Shown piece by piece: positions 36,379-47,632 of a stretch of DNA of 64,000 nucleotides. Source of the DNA: Actinoplanes sp. TBRC 11911 (GTDB taxonomy: Bacteria; Actinomycetota; Actinomycetes; Mycobacteriales; Micromonosporaceae). How positions within the stretch are numbered: the stretch's first letter is position 1; every line of letters begins with the position of its first letter. The notes under the pieces are model-generated. The model searched no databases and was not told the DNA's origin. It saw only the letters and a list, made by a program, of their open reading frames with translations. A program made the position numbers and the translations under genes. The stretch covers positions 182,739 through 246,738 of the forward strand of contig NZ_JABBNC010000009.1 of the NCBI RefSeq assembly GCF_012933445.1, given 5' to 3'.

Positions 36379-37830
36379 ATGCACCGCACACCCCTCATCG
36401 CCGCGGCTCTGGCCGTGGCGGTTCTCGTGGCCGGCTGTACCGACAAGACGGCCACCAGCTCCACCGCGTCGGCGGCGCCATCGACCGCGCCGGCGACGCC
36501 CGCGATCGACTTTTCGGCCTGGACAAAGGGTACGTCCGAGCCGGTCGCCGACGCTCTTTACCCGAAGCACGGCAACCCCGCGCTCGACGTCCTGCACTAC
36601 GACCTGAAGCTGTCCTGGGCGCCGTCCAGCAAGACGCTGACCGGCCTGGCCACGCTGCAGATCCGCCCGACGGCCGACGCGTCGCAGATAAATCTCGATT
36701 TCAAGCCCTACGCGCTGGACAAGGTCACGGTCGACGACGAACCGGCCGCTGACGCGAAGGTCACAGCGGAGAAGCTGATCGTGCCGGTTCCGGTCACGAA
36801 GGACAAACCGGTCACGCTTGCCGTCGCGTACCACGGAAAGCCGGCCACCTCGCCGTTCCCCACGCACCGCGGCGACGCCGAGCCGCTCGGCCTGACCATC
36901 ACGAAAGAGGGCGGCCTCTGGACGATGCAGGAGCCGTGGGGCGCCTACACGTGGTATCCGGCGAACGACCAGCCCTCGGACAAGGCGTTATACGACGTCG
37001 CGGTCACGGTGCCGGACGGCTGGTCCGGGATCGCCGCCGGCACTCCGGTCGGCCAGCAGGGCAACACCTTCACCTATCAGAGCAAGGAACCGATGGCGGC
37101 GTATCTGCAGACGCTCGCCGTCGGCAAATACAAGAAGATCACCGCCAAGGGTCCGCACGGTATTCCACTGACTTACTGGTATCGCCCGGGCACCGACGAC
37201 AAATTGGTGCCGTCGCTGAAGAAATCGCCGACATTCCTGACCTTCCTGGAGAAGAAGTTCGGGCCGTACCCGTTCCCGACCGGCGGCATCGTGGTCGTCG
37301 ACTCGGAATCCGGCATGGAGACGCAGCAAATGATCACGATCGGCGGCAAACTCAAGAAGTTCGACGCCGCCGGATTCGAGGAGGATCTTCTCCACGAGTA
37401 CGCGCATCAGTGGTTCGGCGACGCGGTGACCCCGACGACCTGGACCGACCTGTGGCTCAACGAGGGCTGGGCCGACTACACGCAGTTCCTCTGGGAGCAG
37501 CAGGTCTACAAATTCGACGACAAGACGCTCGAGGACTTCCTGCGTAAGTCCGACGCCGAGCTGCGCAAGAAGCTCGGCCCGCCCGGCCATCCGAAGGCCG
37601 CGAACTTCGCCGAGAGCAACGTCTACGTGTGCCCCGCCGCCATGCTCAAGGAGCTGAACGACGCGCTCGGCGACGCCAAGTTCTTCGCCCTGGCCAAGGC
37701 GTGGGTGCAGACGCAGAAGGGGACTCAGCAGGACCGGAAGTCGTTCATCGCGTTCGTGAACAAGCAGACCGGAAAGGACTTCGCCAAGCTGATCAACACC
37801 TGGCTCGACTCGGCGAGCACGCCGAAATGA
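36379..37830 (+). CDS. M1-family zinc aminopeptidase lipoprotein
   Basis: A 483-residue lipoprotein from the ATG at 36379 (an in-frame GTG at 36370 adds three residues). The signal ends in the lipobox LVAGC, followed by a Ser/Ala/Thr linker. The peptidase core is visible: a beta-sandwich start (LDVLHYDLKLSWAPSSKTLT), VVVDSESGMETQQM in place of the canonical GAMEN loop (the exopeptidase motif is reduced to GMET), and the zinc site LLHEYAHQWFGD...WLNEGWADY (HExxH with distal Glu). It is shorter than classic M1 enzymes, lacking the large C-terminal domain. It acts at the outer membrane face in extracytoplasmic peptide turnover. Followed directly by a strong terminator. Confidence 0.93.
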   Translation: MHRTPLIAAALAVAVLVAGCTDKTATSSTASAAPSTAPATPAIDFSAWTKGTSEPVADALYPKHGNPALDVLHYDLKLSWAPSSKTLTGLATLQIRPTADASQINLDFKPYALDKVTVDDEPAADAKVTAEKLIVPVPVTKDKPVTLAVAYHGKPATSPFPTHRGDAEPLGLTITKEGGLWTMQEPWGAYTWYPANDQPSDKALYDVAVTVPDGWSGIAAGTPVGQQGNTFTYQSKEPMAAYLQTLAVGKYKKITAKGPHGIPLTYWYRPGTDDKLVPSLKKSPTFLTFLEKKFGPYPFPTGGIVVVDSESGMETQQMITIGGKLKKFDAAGFEEDLLHEYAHQWFGDAVTPTTWTDLWLNEGWADYTQFLWEQQVYKFDDKTLEDFLRKSDAELRKKLGPPGHPKAANFAESNVYVCPAAMLKELNDALGDAKFFALAKAWVQTQKGTQQDRKSFIAFVNKQTGKDFAKLINTWLDSASTPK

Positions 37831-37832
37831 GC

Positions 37833-37863
37833 TAAGGGGCCGGCGACGAGTGCCGGCCCCTTA
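37833..37863. terminator. Bidirectional hairpin terminator
   Basis: A perfect 12-bp stem (TAAGGGGCCGGC and complement) with a 7-nt loop, 3 bp after the M1 peptidase stop and 10 bp before the convergent gatA stop. It serves both genes. Confidence 0.85.
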
Positions 37864-37872
37864 CTCACCGGA

Positions 37873-39339
37873 TCAGAGTGCGGGCGGCGTGAGGGTCCCC
37901 ACCACGGACTCGAGCGCCGCGGCCACCCGGTACATCCGGTCGTCGGCCATGGTCGGCGCCATCACCTGGAAGCCGACCGGGAGGCCGTCGGCCAGCCCGC
38001 ACGGCACCGAGATGCCCGGCCCGCCGTACAGGTTGGTCGGGATCGTGAACAGGTCGGCCAGGTACATCTGGTACGGGTCGGAGGTGCGCGACCCGAACGG
38101 GAACGCCACGAACGGGGTGGTCGGCGAGACCAGCACGTCAACCCGCTCGAACGCGGACTGGAAGTCGCGCGTGATCAGCGTGCGCACCTTCTGCGCCTGC
38201 CCGTAGTACGCGTCGTAGTAGCCACTCGACAAGGCGTACGTGCCGAGGATGATCCGGCGCTTGACCTCGGGACCGAAGCCGGCCTCACGGGTCAGCGACA
38301 TGACCTCCTCGAGCGACCGGTTGCCGTCGTCGCCGACGCGCAGCCCGTAGCGGACGCCGTCGAAACGGGCCAGGTTGGACGACGCCTCGCTGGGGGCGAT
38401 CAGGTAGTAGGCGGGCAGCGCGTACTCGAAGTGCGGGCAGGACACCTCGACCACCTCGGCGCCCAGCTTGACCAGTTTGTCCAGCGAGTCGCGGAAGGCG
38501 GCCAGCACGCCCGGCTCGGACCCGTCGCCGGCGAACTCCTTCACCAGGCCCAGCTTGACCCCGGTCAGGTCACCGGAGGCACCGAGGCGGGCGGCGCCCA
38601 CCACGTCCGGCACCGGCTGCGGGATCGAGGTGGAGTCGCGCACGTCGTGCCCGGCGATCACCGAGTGCAGCAGGGCCGCGTCCTCGACCGTGCGGGTGAC
38701 CGGGCCCGGCGTGTCGAGCGACGACGAGAAGGCGATCAGGCCATATCGCGATGTGCCGCCATAAGTCGGTTTTGCGCCCACGGTGCCGGTCACCGCGCCC
38801 GGCTGCCGGATCGAGCCGCCGGTGTCGGTGCCGATCGCGAGCGGGGCCTCATAAGCCGCGACGGCCGCCGCGCTGCCACCGCCCGAGCCGCCCGGGATGC
38901 GCTCCAGGTCCCACGGGTTCTTCGTCGCGCCGTACGCCGAATATTCGGTGGAGGAGCCCATCGCGAACTCGTCCATGTTGGTCTTGCCGATCATCACGGT
39001 GCCGGCGTCGCGCAGCCGTTCCACGATCGTCGCGTCGTACGGCGGCTTCCAGCCCTCGAGAATCTTCGAGCCGGCCGTCGTCGGCACACCCTTGGTGGTG
39101 ATCACGTCCTTGATCGCGACCGGCACCCCGGCCAGCGGACCGGTCACCTCGCCGCGATCCACCCGCTCCGCCGCCTGGAGGGCGCCATCGCGGTCGACGT
39201 GCAGAAACGCGTGCACCCGCTCGTCCACCGCGGCGATCCGGTCGAGATGCGCGGTGGTCACCTCGACCGCCGACACCTCGCGGCTCTTGATCTTGCCGGC
39301 GAGCTCCGCCGCCGACATCCGCGTCAGGTCGTCCGTCAC
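37873..39339 (-). CDS. gatA: Aspartyl/glutamyl-tRNA amidotransferase subunit A
   Basis: A 488-residue amidase-signature enzyme, the glutaminase subunit of GatCAB. The Lys-cisSer-Ser catalytic triad segments are visible: [18 protein letters not shown] (Lys), [14 protein letters not shown] and [13 protein letters not shown] (Ser residues), then [20 protein letters not shown]. Full length for the family. It starts 4 bp after the gatC stop, so gatC-gatA is a coupled operon. Confidence 0.97.
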   Translation of the reverse strand: MTDDLTRMSAAELAGKIKSREVSAVEVTTAHLDRIAAVDERVHAFLHVDRDGALQAAERVDRGEVTGPLAGVPVAIKDVITTKGVPTTAGSKILEGWKPPYDATIVERLRDAGTVMIGKTNMDEFAMGSSTEYSAYGATKNPWDLERIPGGSGGGSAAAVAAYEAPLAIGTDTGGSIRQPGAVTGTVGAKPTYGGTSRYGLIAFSSSLDTPGPVTRTVEDAALLHSVIAGHDVRDSTSIPQPVPDVVGAARLGASGDLTGVKLGLVKEFAGDGSEPGVLAAFRDSLDKLVKLGAEVVEVSCPHFEYALPAYYLIAPSEASSNLARFDGVRYGLRVGDDGNRSLEEVMSLTREAGFGPEVKRRIILGTYALSSGYYDAYYGQAQKVRTLITRDFQSAFERVDVLVSPTTPFVAFPFGSRTSDPYQMYLADLFTIPTNLYGGPGISVPCGLADGLPVGFQVMAPTMADDRMYRVAAALESVVGTLTPPAL

Positions 39340-39343
39340 AGCC

Positions 39344-39640
39344 TCAGTCCTCCTCGTCCAGGATGCGCGGCACCCGGAAACGTCCCTCGAACGCGTCGGG
39401 CGCCCCGGAGAGCGCCTCCTCCTGCGTCAGGCACGGCGTCGGAACGTCGTCGCGGTAAACATTTGTCAGCGGCACGGCATGCGACGTCGGCGGAATGTCA
39501 TCGGCCGCCACCTCGCCGACCCGGGCGACCGCCTGAAGGATCACGTCGAGCTGCCCGGCGAACCGATCCAGTTCCTGCTCGGTCACGGCGAGCCGCGACA
39601 GGCGCGCGAGATGCGCGACCTCTTCCCGCGAAATAGTCAT
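39344..39640 (-). CDS. gatC: Aspartyl/glutamyl-tRNA amidotransferase subunit C
   Basis: A 98-residue small subunit that stabilises GatA in the amidotransferase. It starts [20 protein letters not shown] and contains [15 protein letters not shown], both family signatures. The ATG at 39640 has AGGAG directly upstream; a longer frame to 39724 is not family-like. It is first in the gatC-gatA operon; upstream is a 570-bp repeat-rich spacer. Confidence 0.96.
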   Translation of the reverse strand: MTISREEVAHLARLSRLAVTEQELDRFAGQLDVILQAVARVGEVAADDIPPTSHAVPLTNVYRDDVPTPCLTQEEALSGAPDAFEGRFRVPRILDEED

Positions 39641-39900
39641 GCTCCTACTTTCAAAGGCGCGTCGCTGACCTGGCGAGTCTATTTCGCGCGTTCCCGGCCG
39701 GCTTCCGGGACCCCGCAAGATCAAACTTCAAAAGCCGATGTCGCAGCGGGGTGCGTGGTACAGACCGCAACTCCCGTCGAGGGCCGCGGCGCCCCGAGCT
39801 GGCCGCTGGCGCGCCCAAACCACTCGGCCCACCACGGCGACGTGCGTGCGTGGTTGCGCCCAAGGCCCGAAAACCCGCGCCTCCCGTCCCGTCGCAGCAC

Positions 39901-40091
39901 GCACCGCACCGCCTGAGCACGCACCGCACGGCCTGAGCACGCACCGCACGGCCTGAGCACGCACCGCACCGCCTGAGCACGCACCGCACCGCCTGAGCAC
40001 GCACCGCACCGCCTGAGCACGCACCGCACCGCCTGAGCACGCACCGCACCGCCTGAGCACGCACCGCACCGCCTGAGCACGCACCGCACCG
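39901..40091. repeat. 20-bp minisatellite, nine near-identical units
   Basis: Nine tandem copies of GCACCGCACCGCCTGAGCAC plus a partial tenth. Units 2 and 3 share one variant base (CACGG), the rest are identical, which implies recent expansion. It lies between gatC and the third GGDEF-EAL gene, where a 20-bp period shifts frame each unit so that Cys/Ala/Gly-rich open frames run through all frames of the minus strand; these are not genes. There are no spacers, so this is not CRISPR. Confidence 0.95.
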
Positions 40092-40108
40092 TCCGGCCCG
40101 AGCGCACG

Positions 40109-40160
40109 TGCCGCCCCGTTCGAGAGAGCCCACATGCCGCCCCGTTCGAGAGAGCGCACC
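40109..40160. repeat. 26-bp tandem duplication
   Basis: Two adjacent copies of a 26-bp unit beginning TGCCGCCCCGTTCGAGAGAG, differing near the end, 18 bp after the 20-bp array. Confidence 0.85.
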
Positions 40161-40212
40161 TCCATCCACCCGCATTCCCGCTGCGCCCGATTTATAGGCA
40201 TCAAAACGGCTT

Positions 40213-42966
40213 TTAAGACATTCCGACGGGGCGTAACGGTCGGTACCGGGCGAGCCAATCGTCGAGATCGGCGGCTGGCATCGGGCGGGCGTGGAACCAC
40301 CCCTGCGCCGCGTGGCAGCCGGCCGCGGCCAGCAGACGCCACGTGCGCTCGTCCTCGACTCCTTCGGCGACCGCGCGCAGCCCCAGCGCCTCGGCCAGGT
40401 CGATCACCGAACGCACGATCGCGGCGTCCCCCCGGTCACTGGCCATACCCAAAACGAACGAACGATCGATTTTCACCTCGGACAGCGGCAGCCGGCGCAG
40501 ATGCTGCAGCGACGAATACCCGGTGCCGAAGTCGTCCAGCGAGATCGCGATCCCCATCCGATCCAGCCGCGTGATCGTCTTCAGCACCCGGTGCGGATCA
40601 GCCATCAGCGCGCTCTCGGTGATCTCCAGCTGCAGCAGGTCGGCCGGGACGGCGTACGAGCGCAACAGCTCGTCAATCCGCTCGGCGATGTCACCGGAGT
40701 GCAGATCGCGCACGCTGACATTGACCGACGCGCGCAGGCGGCGTCCCGCATCGCGCCACCGCGCCACCTGCACCGTCACGTCGTGCAGCACCCGCTCGGT
40801 GAGCAGCCGCATGGCCGGGGTGGGCTCGGCGACCCGGATCAGCTCCTCCGGCCCGATCATCCCCCGCTCCGGATGCTGCCACCGCAGCAGCGCCTCCACA
40901 CCGACCACCTCACCGGTAGCGATGGCGATCTGCGGCTGATAAAACAGCATGATCCCGTCATCGGGCGCCCCCTCGCGGAGGGCGCGGCGCAGGTCACCGA
41001 GCAGTGCGAGCCGGTCCGGGGAGTGGTGCGCGGCGTCCGGCCCGTAGACGGCGATCTGGTCCCCGCGCTGCTTCGCGTCATACATGGCCGCCTCGGCTTC
41101 ACGCAGCATCGCCTCGTCGTCCCGCTCTCCCCTGCGCCAGCCGCCGTCCCGGCGGCCGCCGTCTCTGCGCTCGCCGTCTCTGCGCTCGCCGTCTCTGCGG
41201 CCGCCGCTTCCGCGCCCGCCGTTTGCGCGCCCGTCGCTTCCGCGGCCTTGGTTCTTGCGATCGCCAACTTGGCGGTCATCGTCCTGGCGGTCATCGACCA
41301 GGCGGCCGTGGTCGCAATCATCGTCGTCGTTGTCGTCGTAGCGGTCATCGTGTCCGCAGTCGCGCAGTGCGATGCCGATCGAGGCGGTCATGTCGATCGG
41401 GACGCCGTCCAGCGCGAACGGCCGATTGAGCGCCTCGACCAAGTGGTGCGCGAGACGACGCGCCCCCGGCGCACCGTCGACCCGCGTGGCGAGCACCGCG
41501 AATTCGTCGCCGCCGAGGCGTACCACCAGGTCGTGAGCGGGCACGACGTCGGCGAGCCGGCGCGCCACCTCGACCAGCAGCCGGTCGCCGACGGTGTGGC
41601 CGAGGGCGTCGTTGATCGTCCGGAACCGGTCGAGATCAAGCAGCAGCAGCGCGAGCTGCCCGCGCTCCTGCAGAGAGGCCGCGAGCGCCCGCCGGTTGGG
41701 CAGCCCGGTGAGGGCATCAACCCGCTCGGCCCGCTCCGACTCCCCCGACGACCGAACCATCCGGTGCACCGCGTGCAGCGCGAGCAGCACCAGCGGCACA
41801 AACGCGAGCCCGACCTGCGCGGTGGCCAGCACGACGGGCCCGAGCAACAGCAACGCCGCCGTAGCCAGAACCTCCACCCCACGCCGCCGCTTACGCCGAG
41901 CCGGCGGGGAGAGCAGCCGCGCCACCACCGCGGCCAGCCCGTACCGGGCAAGAATCCACGCACTCGCCGCCGCAACGGTCAGCAGCGCGTCGTCCCAGCC
42001 CGGCTTGGCCCCGATGTGCAACGAGAAGATCCCGGCCACCCCCGCGGCCGCCGCGAGCGCCACCGCATGCTGCACCGCCAGGTGAACCACCCGCCGCACC
42101 GGCTGCCGAAGCCGCATCCCCGCCACGGTCACCGCCAGCGTCTGCACCGCCAGCGCCGCCCCGAACCCCCACGCCAGATCAATCGCAAACGTAAAGCAGA
42201 TAGACGGCAGCACCACAGAACTAGCCCGCCGATTGGCCACCACATAGGGCCGCGCATCCACCACAACGGCAAGAACCCCCATGAGCCAGTACGCCGCGGG
42301 CAGCCCCCCAAACCCGTCGCGGTCCAAGGCCCAGAGCCCTAAGTCAACAAGCCCCGCAACGGCCGCGACCACGACAAGCCCCCGCCGCCGACCCCCACTC
42401 AGCCGCCGCTTCCCGCTCTCCGCACCGAACCCCACGCCACGATCCCGCAGTCCCCGCCACCCCATACCGCCCGGCCCCAGATCCCGCCATCCCGCACCGC
42501 CAGCCCCGAGATCCCGCCACCCCGCACCACCGGTCCCGAGATCTCGCCACCCCGCGCCACCGGCCCCGACACCCCGCGAGCCCGCACCACCGGCCCCGAG
42601 ACCCCGCCAGCCCTCGCCACCGGCCCCGACACCTCGCCAGCCCTCGTCGCCAGCGTCGAGATCCCGCCGGCCCGCACCACCAGCGCCGAGATCCCGCCAG
42701 CCCACGTCGCCCGGCCCCCGATCTCGCCAGCCCGCGTTGCCGAACCGCGGTTCGCCCCCGACTTCCCCGCCCCAAGCCGACTCGTACGCCCAGCCCTGGT
42801 CCTTCGCGCGGCTGCTCCAGCCGCGTTCCACCACCGGCTCACCGACCCGGTCGCCCGCGCCCCGCGCTTCACCGGAGAGCCCGCCGTCATCGCTCGGCTC
42901 CCACTCGCGCCCGCGGTCGGATCGACGATCGCCGACGGCGGAGTGTCGCGGGCGTGCGGCGTCCAT
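40213..42966 (-). CDS. Membrane GGDEF-EAL protein with in-frame repeat expansions
   Basis: A 917-residue protein; the ATG at 42966 has GGAGG 4-5 nt upstream, so the repetitive N-terminus is probably translated. Residues 79-178 are ten 10-residue repeats (GWRDLGAGGA type). Hydrophobic helices follow (about 195-400), then GGDEF (VRLGGDEF near 487) and EAL (EALLRW near 691). EAL motifs are complete: VNVSVRDL, LEITES, LDDFGTGYSSLQHLRRLP, VKIDRSFV and VAEGVED. The GGDEF domain is interrupted after TASIGIALRD by about 75 charged residues (Asp-rich, then Arg/Gly/Glu-rich DGERRDGERRDGGRR), before its last helix EAEAAMYDAKQRG. Diguanylate cyclase and phosphodiesterase are predicted; whether the insert is tolerated is unknown. 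It occupies the place between gatC and ligA. Confidence 0.9.
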   Translation of the reverse strand: MDAARPRHSAVGDRRSDRGREWEPSDDGGLSGEARGAGDRVGEPVVERGWSSRAKDQGWAYESAWGGEVGGEPRFGNAGWRDRGPGDVGWRDLGAGGAGRRDLDAGDEGWRGVGAGGEGWRGLGAGGAGSRGVGAGGAGWRDLGTGGAGWRDLGAGGAGWRDLGPGGMGWRGLRDRGVGFGAESGKRRLSGGRRRGLVVVAAVAGLVDLGLWALDRDGFGGLPAAYWLMGVLAVVVDARPYVVANRRASSVVLPSICFTFAIDLAWGFGAALAVQTLAVTVAGMRLRQPVRRVVHLAVQHAVALAAAAGVAGIFSLHIGAKPGWDDALLTVAAASAWILARYGLAAVVARLLSPPARRKRRRGVEVLATAALLLLGPVVLATAQVGLAFVPLVLLALHAVHRMVRSSGESERAERVDALTGLPNRRALAASLQERGQLALLLLDLDRFRTINDALGHTVGDRLLVEVARRLADVVPAHDLVVRLGGDEFAVLATRVDGAPGARRLAHHLVEALNRPFALDGVPIDMTASIGIALRDCGHDDRYDDNDDDDCDHGRLVDDRQDDDRQVGDRKNQGRGSDGRANGGRGSGGRRDGERRDGERRDGGRRDGGWRRGERDDEAMLREAEAAMYDAKQRGDQIAVYGPDAAHHSPDRLALLGDLRRALREGAPDDGIMLFYQPQIAIATGEVVGVEALLRWQHPERGMIGPEELIRVAEPTPAMRLLTERVLHDVTVQVARWRDAGRRLRASVNVSVRDLHSGDIAERIDELLRSYAVPADLLQLEITESALMADPHRVLKTITRLDRMGIAISLDDFGTGYSSLQHLRRLPLSEVKIDRSFVLGMASDRGDAAIVRSVIDLAEALGLRAVAEGVEDERTWRLLAAAGCHAAQGWFHARPMPAADLDDWLARYRPLRPVGMS
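41115..41345 (-). repeat. Low-complexity insert within the GGDEF domain
   Basis: About 77 codons of charged low complexity: first Asp-rich (DDRYDDNDDDD), then Arg/Gly/Glu/Asp repeats of 5 residues (RRDGE/RRDGG). They sit between the beta-strand SIGIA and the terminal helix AMYDAK of the GGDEF domain, which are close together in the two sister proteins. Confidence 0.8.
42433..42732 (-). repeat. 30-bp in-frame minisatellite (10-residue repeats)
   Basis: Ten tandem 30-bp units in the N-terminus of the GGDEF-EAL gene, each encoding a variant of GWRDLGAGGA. The Trp or Arg at positions 2-3 is conserved and the rest varies. It precedes the first transmembrane helix, so it would face the cytoplasm or the outside depending on topology. 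Confidence 0.9.
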
Positions 42967-43317
42967 GCGACCTCCACGATGGCGTCGATCATCCGATCGT
43001 CTTCACGATAGATCCGCATGCCCCTTTCGCCGCGAAACGGCTTCGGCGTTATCAAATCGGCATAAGCCTCCAAACGCTCAATCTACGAAAATTACCCCTC
43101 ATGGGTGACACCGCAAGCAGCCCAACCCGCCACCGCCACGCGACGAGACAAGACTCCAAGAGCCGCAAGGCGACCCCAATTAGCCAGCTCGGGCACATGT
43201 CCCCACACCCCAGCTCAGCGGTAAACACTCTTAACGAGCGGGAATGGATGAGCATCCCGCCCCTTCAGCATCGGCACCCGGATTCCACGTCGCCCTCGTC
43301 GCGCCCGTCTCGCTTGT

Positions 43318-43545
43318 TGCCCGTCGCGCCCGCAACACCCGTCGCGTCCGCAACACCCGCCATGCGCGCAACACCCGTCGCGCCCGCAATGCCCGTCGCG
43401 CCCGCAATGCCCGCAACACCCGCCAAGCCCGCATTGCGCGTCGCGCCCGCGATGCCCGTCGCGCCCGCAACGCCCGCCCCGGCCGTCATGCCAGTCGTGC
43501 CGGCGATACCCGTCGTGCCGGTCGTGCCCGCTGCCTGCCCCTGCT
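43318..43545. repeat. Degenerate 18-bp (9-bp sub-period) array
   Basis: About a dozen units built from CGCCCGCAACACCCGTCG and shorter variants (GCCCGCAATGCCCGTCGC). It keeps frames open on both strands with Ala/Pro/Thr/Val or Arg/Ala/Asn repeats, but no start signal or family support was seen. Part of the 1.4-kb gene-free spacer 42967-44369. Confidence 0.85.
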
Positions 43546-43736
43546 GCGATGTCCGGCTATGCCCGACAAAGAGCCTCTTTCCAGCATGCGACGCGACGGT
43601 CGGTGACGCTTGCCCTGCTCACGTGTGGCGACTGTCTCGCTATCCGAACGAATCTGTCCACATCGTGGACGACAGTCCGAACAGGACGGTAGATTCGTCC
43701 GTTAAACAGCTTTGTGACCACGGTTTTCTCGCTGAT

Positions 43737-43795
43737 TCGGAGACCTTGGAGAGTTACGCCCATATACAAGCCATAACTCTCCAAGGTCTCGAAAC
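43737..43795 (+). repeat. Dispersed long palindrome, copy 2
   Basis: A 17-bp perfect stem (43741-43757 with 43775-43791) extended by a bulged G and three more pairs; 17-nt loop CGCCCATATACAAGCCA. Arm and loop match the copies at 5382 and 63594; with the inverse complement of copy 1 the match extends outside the stem on both sides (CTGATT upstream, CCGG downstream). TGTCCACA and CACATCGTGGA lie about 75 bp upstream. Intergenic. Confidence 0.88.
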
Positions 43796-43954
43796 TCCGG
43801 CCAAGCAACCCGGAATCGAGGGATTCTAATGTGGTCAAGGACGACATAGTGGCGCTTGACCATAAGTGAGCCCGCGGTCTGCAACCGCGCGTACTGCGGC
43901 GGGTCACCCTCTATCCGGAAATATCGGATATATCGAGAACATGCAGCGCGGCAC

Positions 43955-44245
43955 GCGGTAGCCAACACCGTGAGGAACCGGCAGGGGTGGCGTGCGCGGC
44001 TACGCCACCCGGGTCGGCGCAGGATGATCGACCGTAGCCGCCACGGCGGAGAACCGCGGGGGACCAAGCCCTGCGGCCACACCACAAAGAGGCGCACGAT
44101 GGCTGGCGGCAGCGACCGCGCTGGAGAACCACGCACGAGACCAGGCGCGCTATGCCACACGACACGAATCGGTGCAGGAATGCTGGCGGCGGCTCTCACG
44201 GTGGAGAACCCACAGGAGCGAGGCGTGTGGTGCGGATCTCCGAGG
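43955..44245. repeat. Four-copy degenerate tandem repeat, about 75-80 bp
   Basis: An anchor word GGAGAACC (first copy GAGGAACC) recurs at 43972, 44048, 44123 and 44203, and a second word GGCGCAGGATG (variants) at 44016, 44091 and 44171, so spacing is 76, 75 and 80 bp. Unit 1 contains a 9-bp hairpin (GGGTGGCGT/ACGCCACCC). It lies 130-420 bp past the ligA stop. Units of 75 bp are 25 codons, which keeps frames open on both strands; a coding role is possible but unsupported. Confidence 0.7.
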
Positions 44246-44369
44246 TCGGGGACCGTCCACATTGCGACTGGCCGCGCCGAGATGGCAAAGCGCCCGGCCG
44301 GCGCAGCCGCAACGGATCGCCGCAGGGCGCTGAGCGGGCCTCGACGCCGGCACTGAGCGGGGCGGGCGG

Positions 44370-46619
<2,250 letters not shown>

Positions 46620-46630
46620 CTACGACATTT

Positions 46631-47632
46631 TCAGCGCGCCTCGGACAACCGCAGACCAGCCTCACGAAGGGCGGTAAGAACGGCACGGACGTACGCCGGT
46701 GGGGCACCCGCCAACCCGCACGCCGGCGTCAGCACGACCTGCCGGGCGAGTTGCTCGGCAGAGAACCCGAGCCGCTGACGCCACAACGTCGTCATCTTCT
46801 CGGCAATGGCCTTCGCATCCGGCGTACGCCCCGGAACCGGACGCGTCGGCACCACCCCGGCGAAGATCCCGAGGCCCGCCTCGATCGTCTCACCGAGCGG
46901 ATCCAGGTCCTCGATCAGCGACATGTCCAGCGACACGGCCGCCGCCTGCGAATCCCGGATGACCTGCAACGGAACCGACGGCGCGCAGCTGTGCACGACC
47001 ACCGGAACGCCCACGGCGGAGACGACCGTACGCAGCGCGGTCGCCGCGTCCGCCGCCTCGACCGCGCGATAAACCCCCAGGCCGCTCTCGGTCGGCACGT
47101 GCCCGGCCAGCACCGCCGGCAGCGACGGCTCGTCGAGCTGGAGCAGCAGCGACGCGCGCGGCAACCTCTTGCGCACCTCGTCGACGTGCCGGCGCAGCCC
47201 CTCGGCCAGCGAGTCGGTCAGATCCCGCACCGCGCCCTGGTCGCGCAGCAGCCGCCCGCCGATCGGCAGGTCGATGCTCGCCGCCAGCGTCCACGGCCCG
47301 GCGGACTGCAGCTTTACCAGCCCGGCGAAGCCGTCGCCCTGCTCGGTGAGCTGGTCCAGGTCGCGTTCCAGCAGATCGGCCGTACGCCGCAGGTCCGTCC
47401 CCGGGCGCGGCGCGACCTGCCACCGCCCCGCGTAGACCTGCACCGGCAGGTCGACCAGGAACCCGGCGGAGCGGCCGATCATGTCGGCGCCCGGCCCACG
47501 CTCCGGCAACTCGGCCAGATGCGGCAGATCGGGCAGCTCCCCGAAGATCGTGCGTTGCGCCTCGGCGACGTCTGTGCCGGGCATCGACCCGACCCCGGTG
47601 GCCGACCCGGCCGGCCACGCGAAGTCAGGCAC
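46631..47632 (-). CDS. MetE C-terminal-like protein (cobalamin-independent methionine synthase family)
   Basis: A 333-residue protein. A GTG at 47632 is chosen: GGAGG lies 6 nt before it, and the frame upstream of it (to 47752) merely overlaps mnmA. It opens [20 protein letters not shown], and includes [40 protein letters not shown] and LTPACGLAG, which resemble the catalytic-domain strands of cobalamin-independent methionine synthase (His and Cys metal ligands). Too short for a full MetE (about 750 aa). The same short paralogue lies near ligA in other actinobacteria. Its start overlaps the mnmA stop by 8 bp (GTGCCTGA), so it is translationally coupled. Exact methyl donor or acceptor unknown. 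Confidence 0.85.
   Translation of the reverse strand: MPDFAWPAGSATGVGSMPGTDVAEAQRTIFGELPDLPHLAELPERGPGADMIGRSAGFLVDLPVQVYAGRWQVAPRPGTDLRRTADLLERDLDQLTEQGDGFAGLVKLQSAGPWTLAASIDLPIGGRLLRDQGAVRDLTDSLAEGLRRHVDEVRKRLPRASLLLQLDEPSLPAVLAGHVPTESGLGVYRAVEAADAATALRTVVSAVGVPVVVHSCAPSVPLQVIRDSQAAAVSLDMSLIEDLDPLGETIEAGLGIFAGVVPTRPVPGRTPDAKAIAEKMTTLWRQRLGFSAEQLARQVVLTPACGLAGAPPAYVRAVLTALREAGLRLSEAR

Noticed and set aside
39901..40091. CRISPR array
   Set aside because: Units are directly adjacent with no spacers, and no cas genes are present.
39651..40342. Cys-rich repeat proteins on the minus strand near gatC
   Set aside because: The 20-bp array produces the same Cys-Gly-Ala-Cys pattern in every frame, a sign of sequence periodicity rather than coding.
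43856..44356. 166-codon plus-strand frame over the 75-bp repeats
   Set aside because: Frames are open on both strands because the unit length is a multiple of three; no ribosome binding site or recognisable domain. Kept only as a question in the findings.
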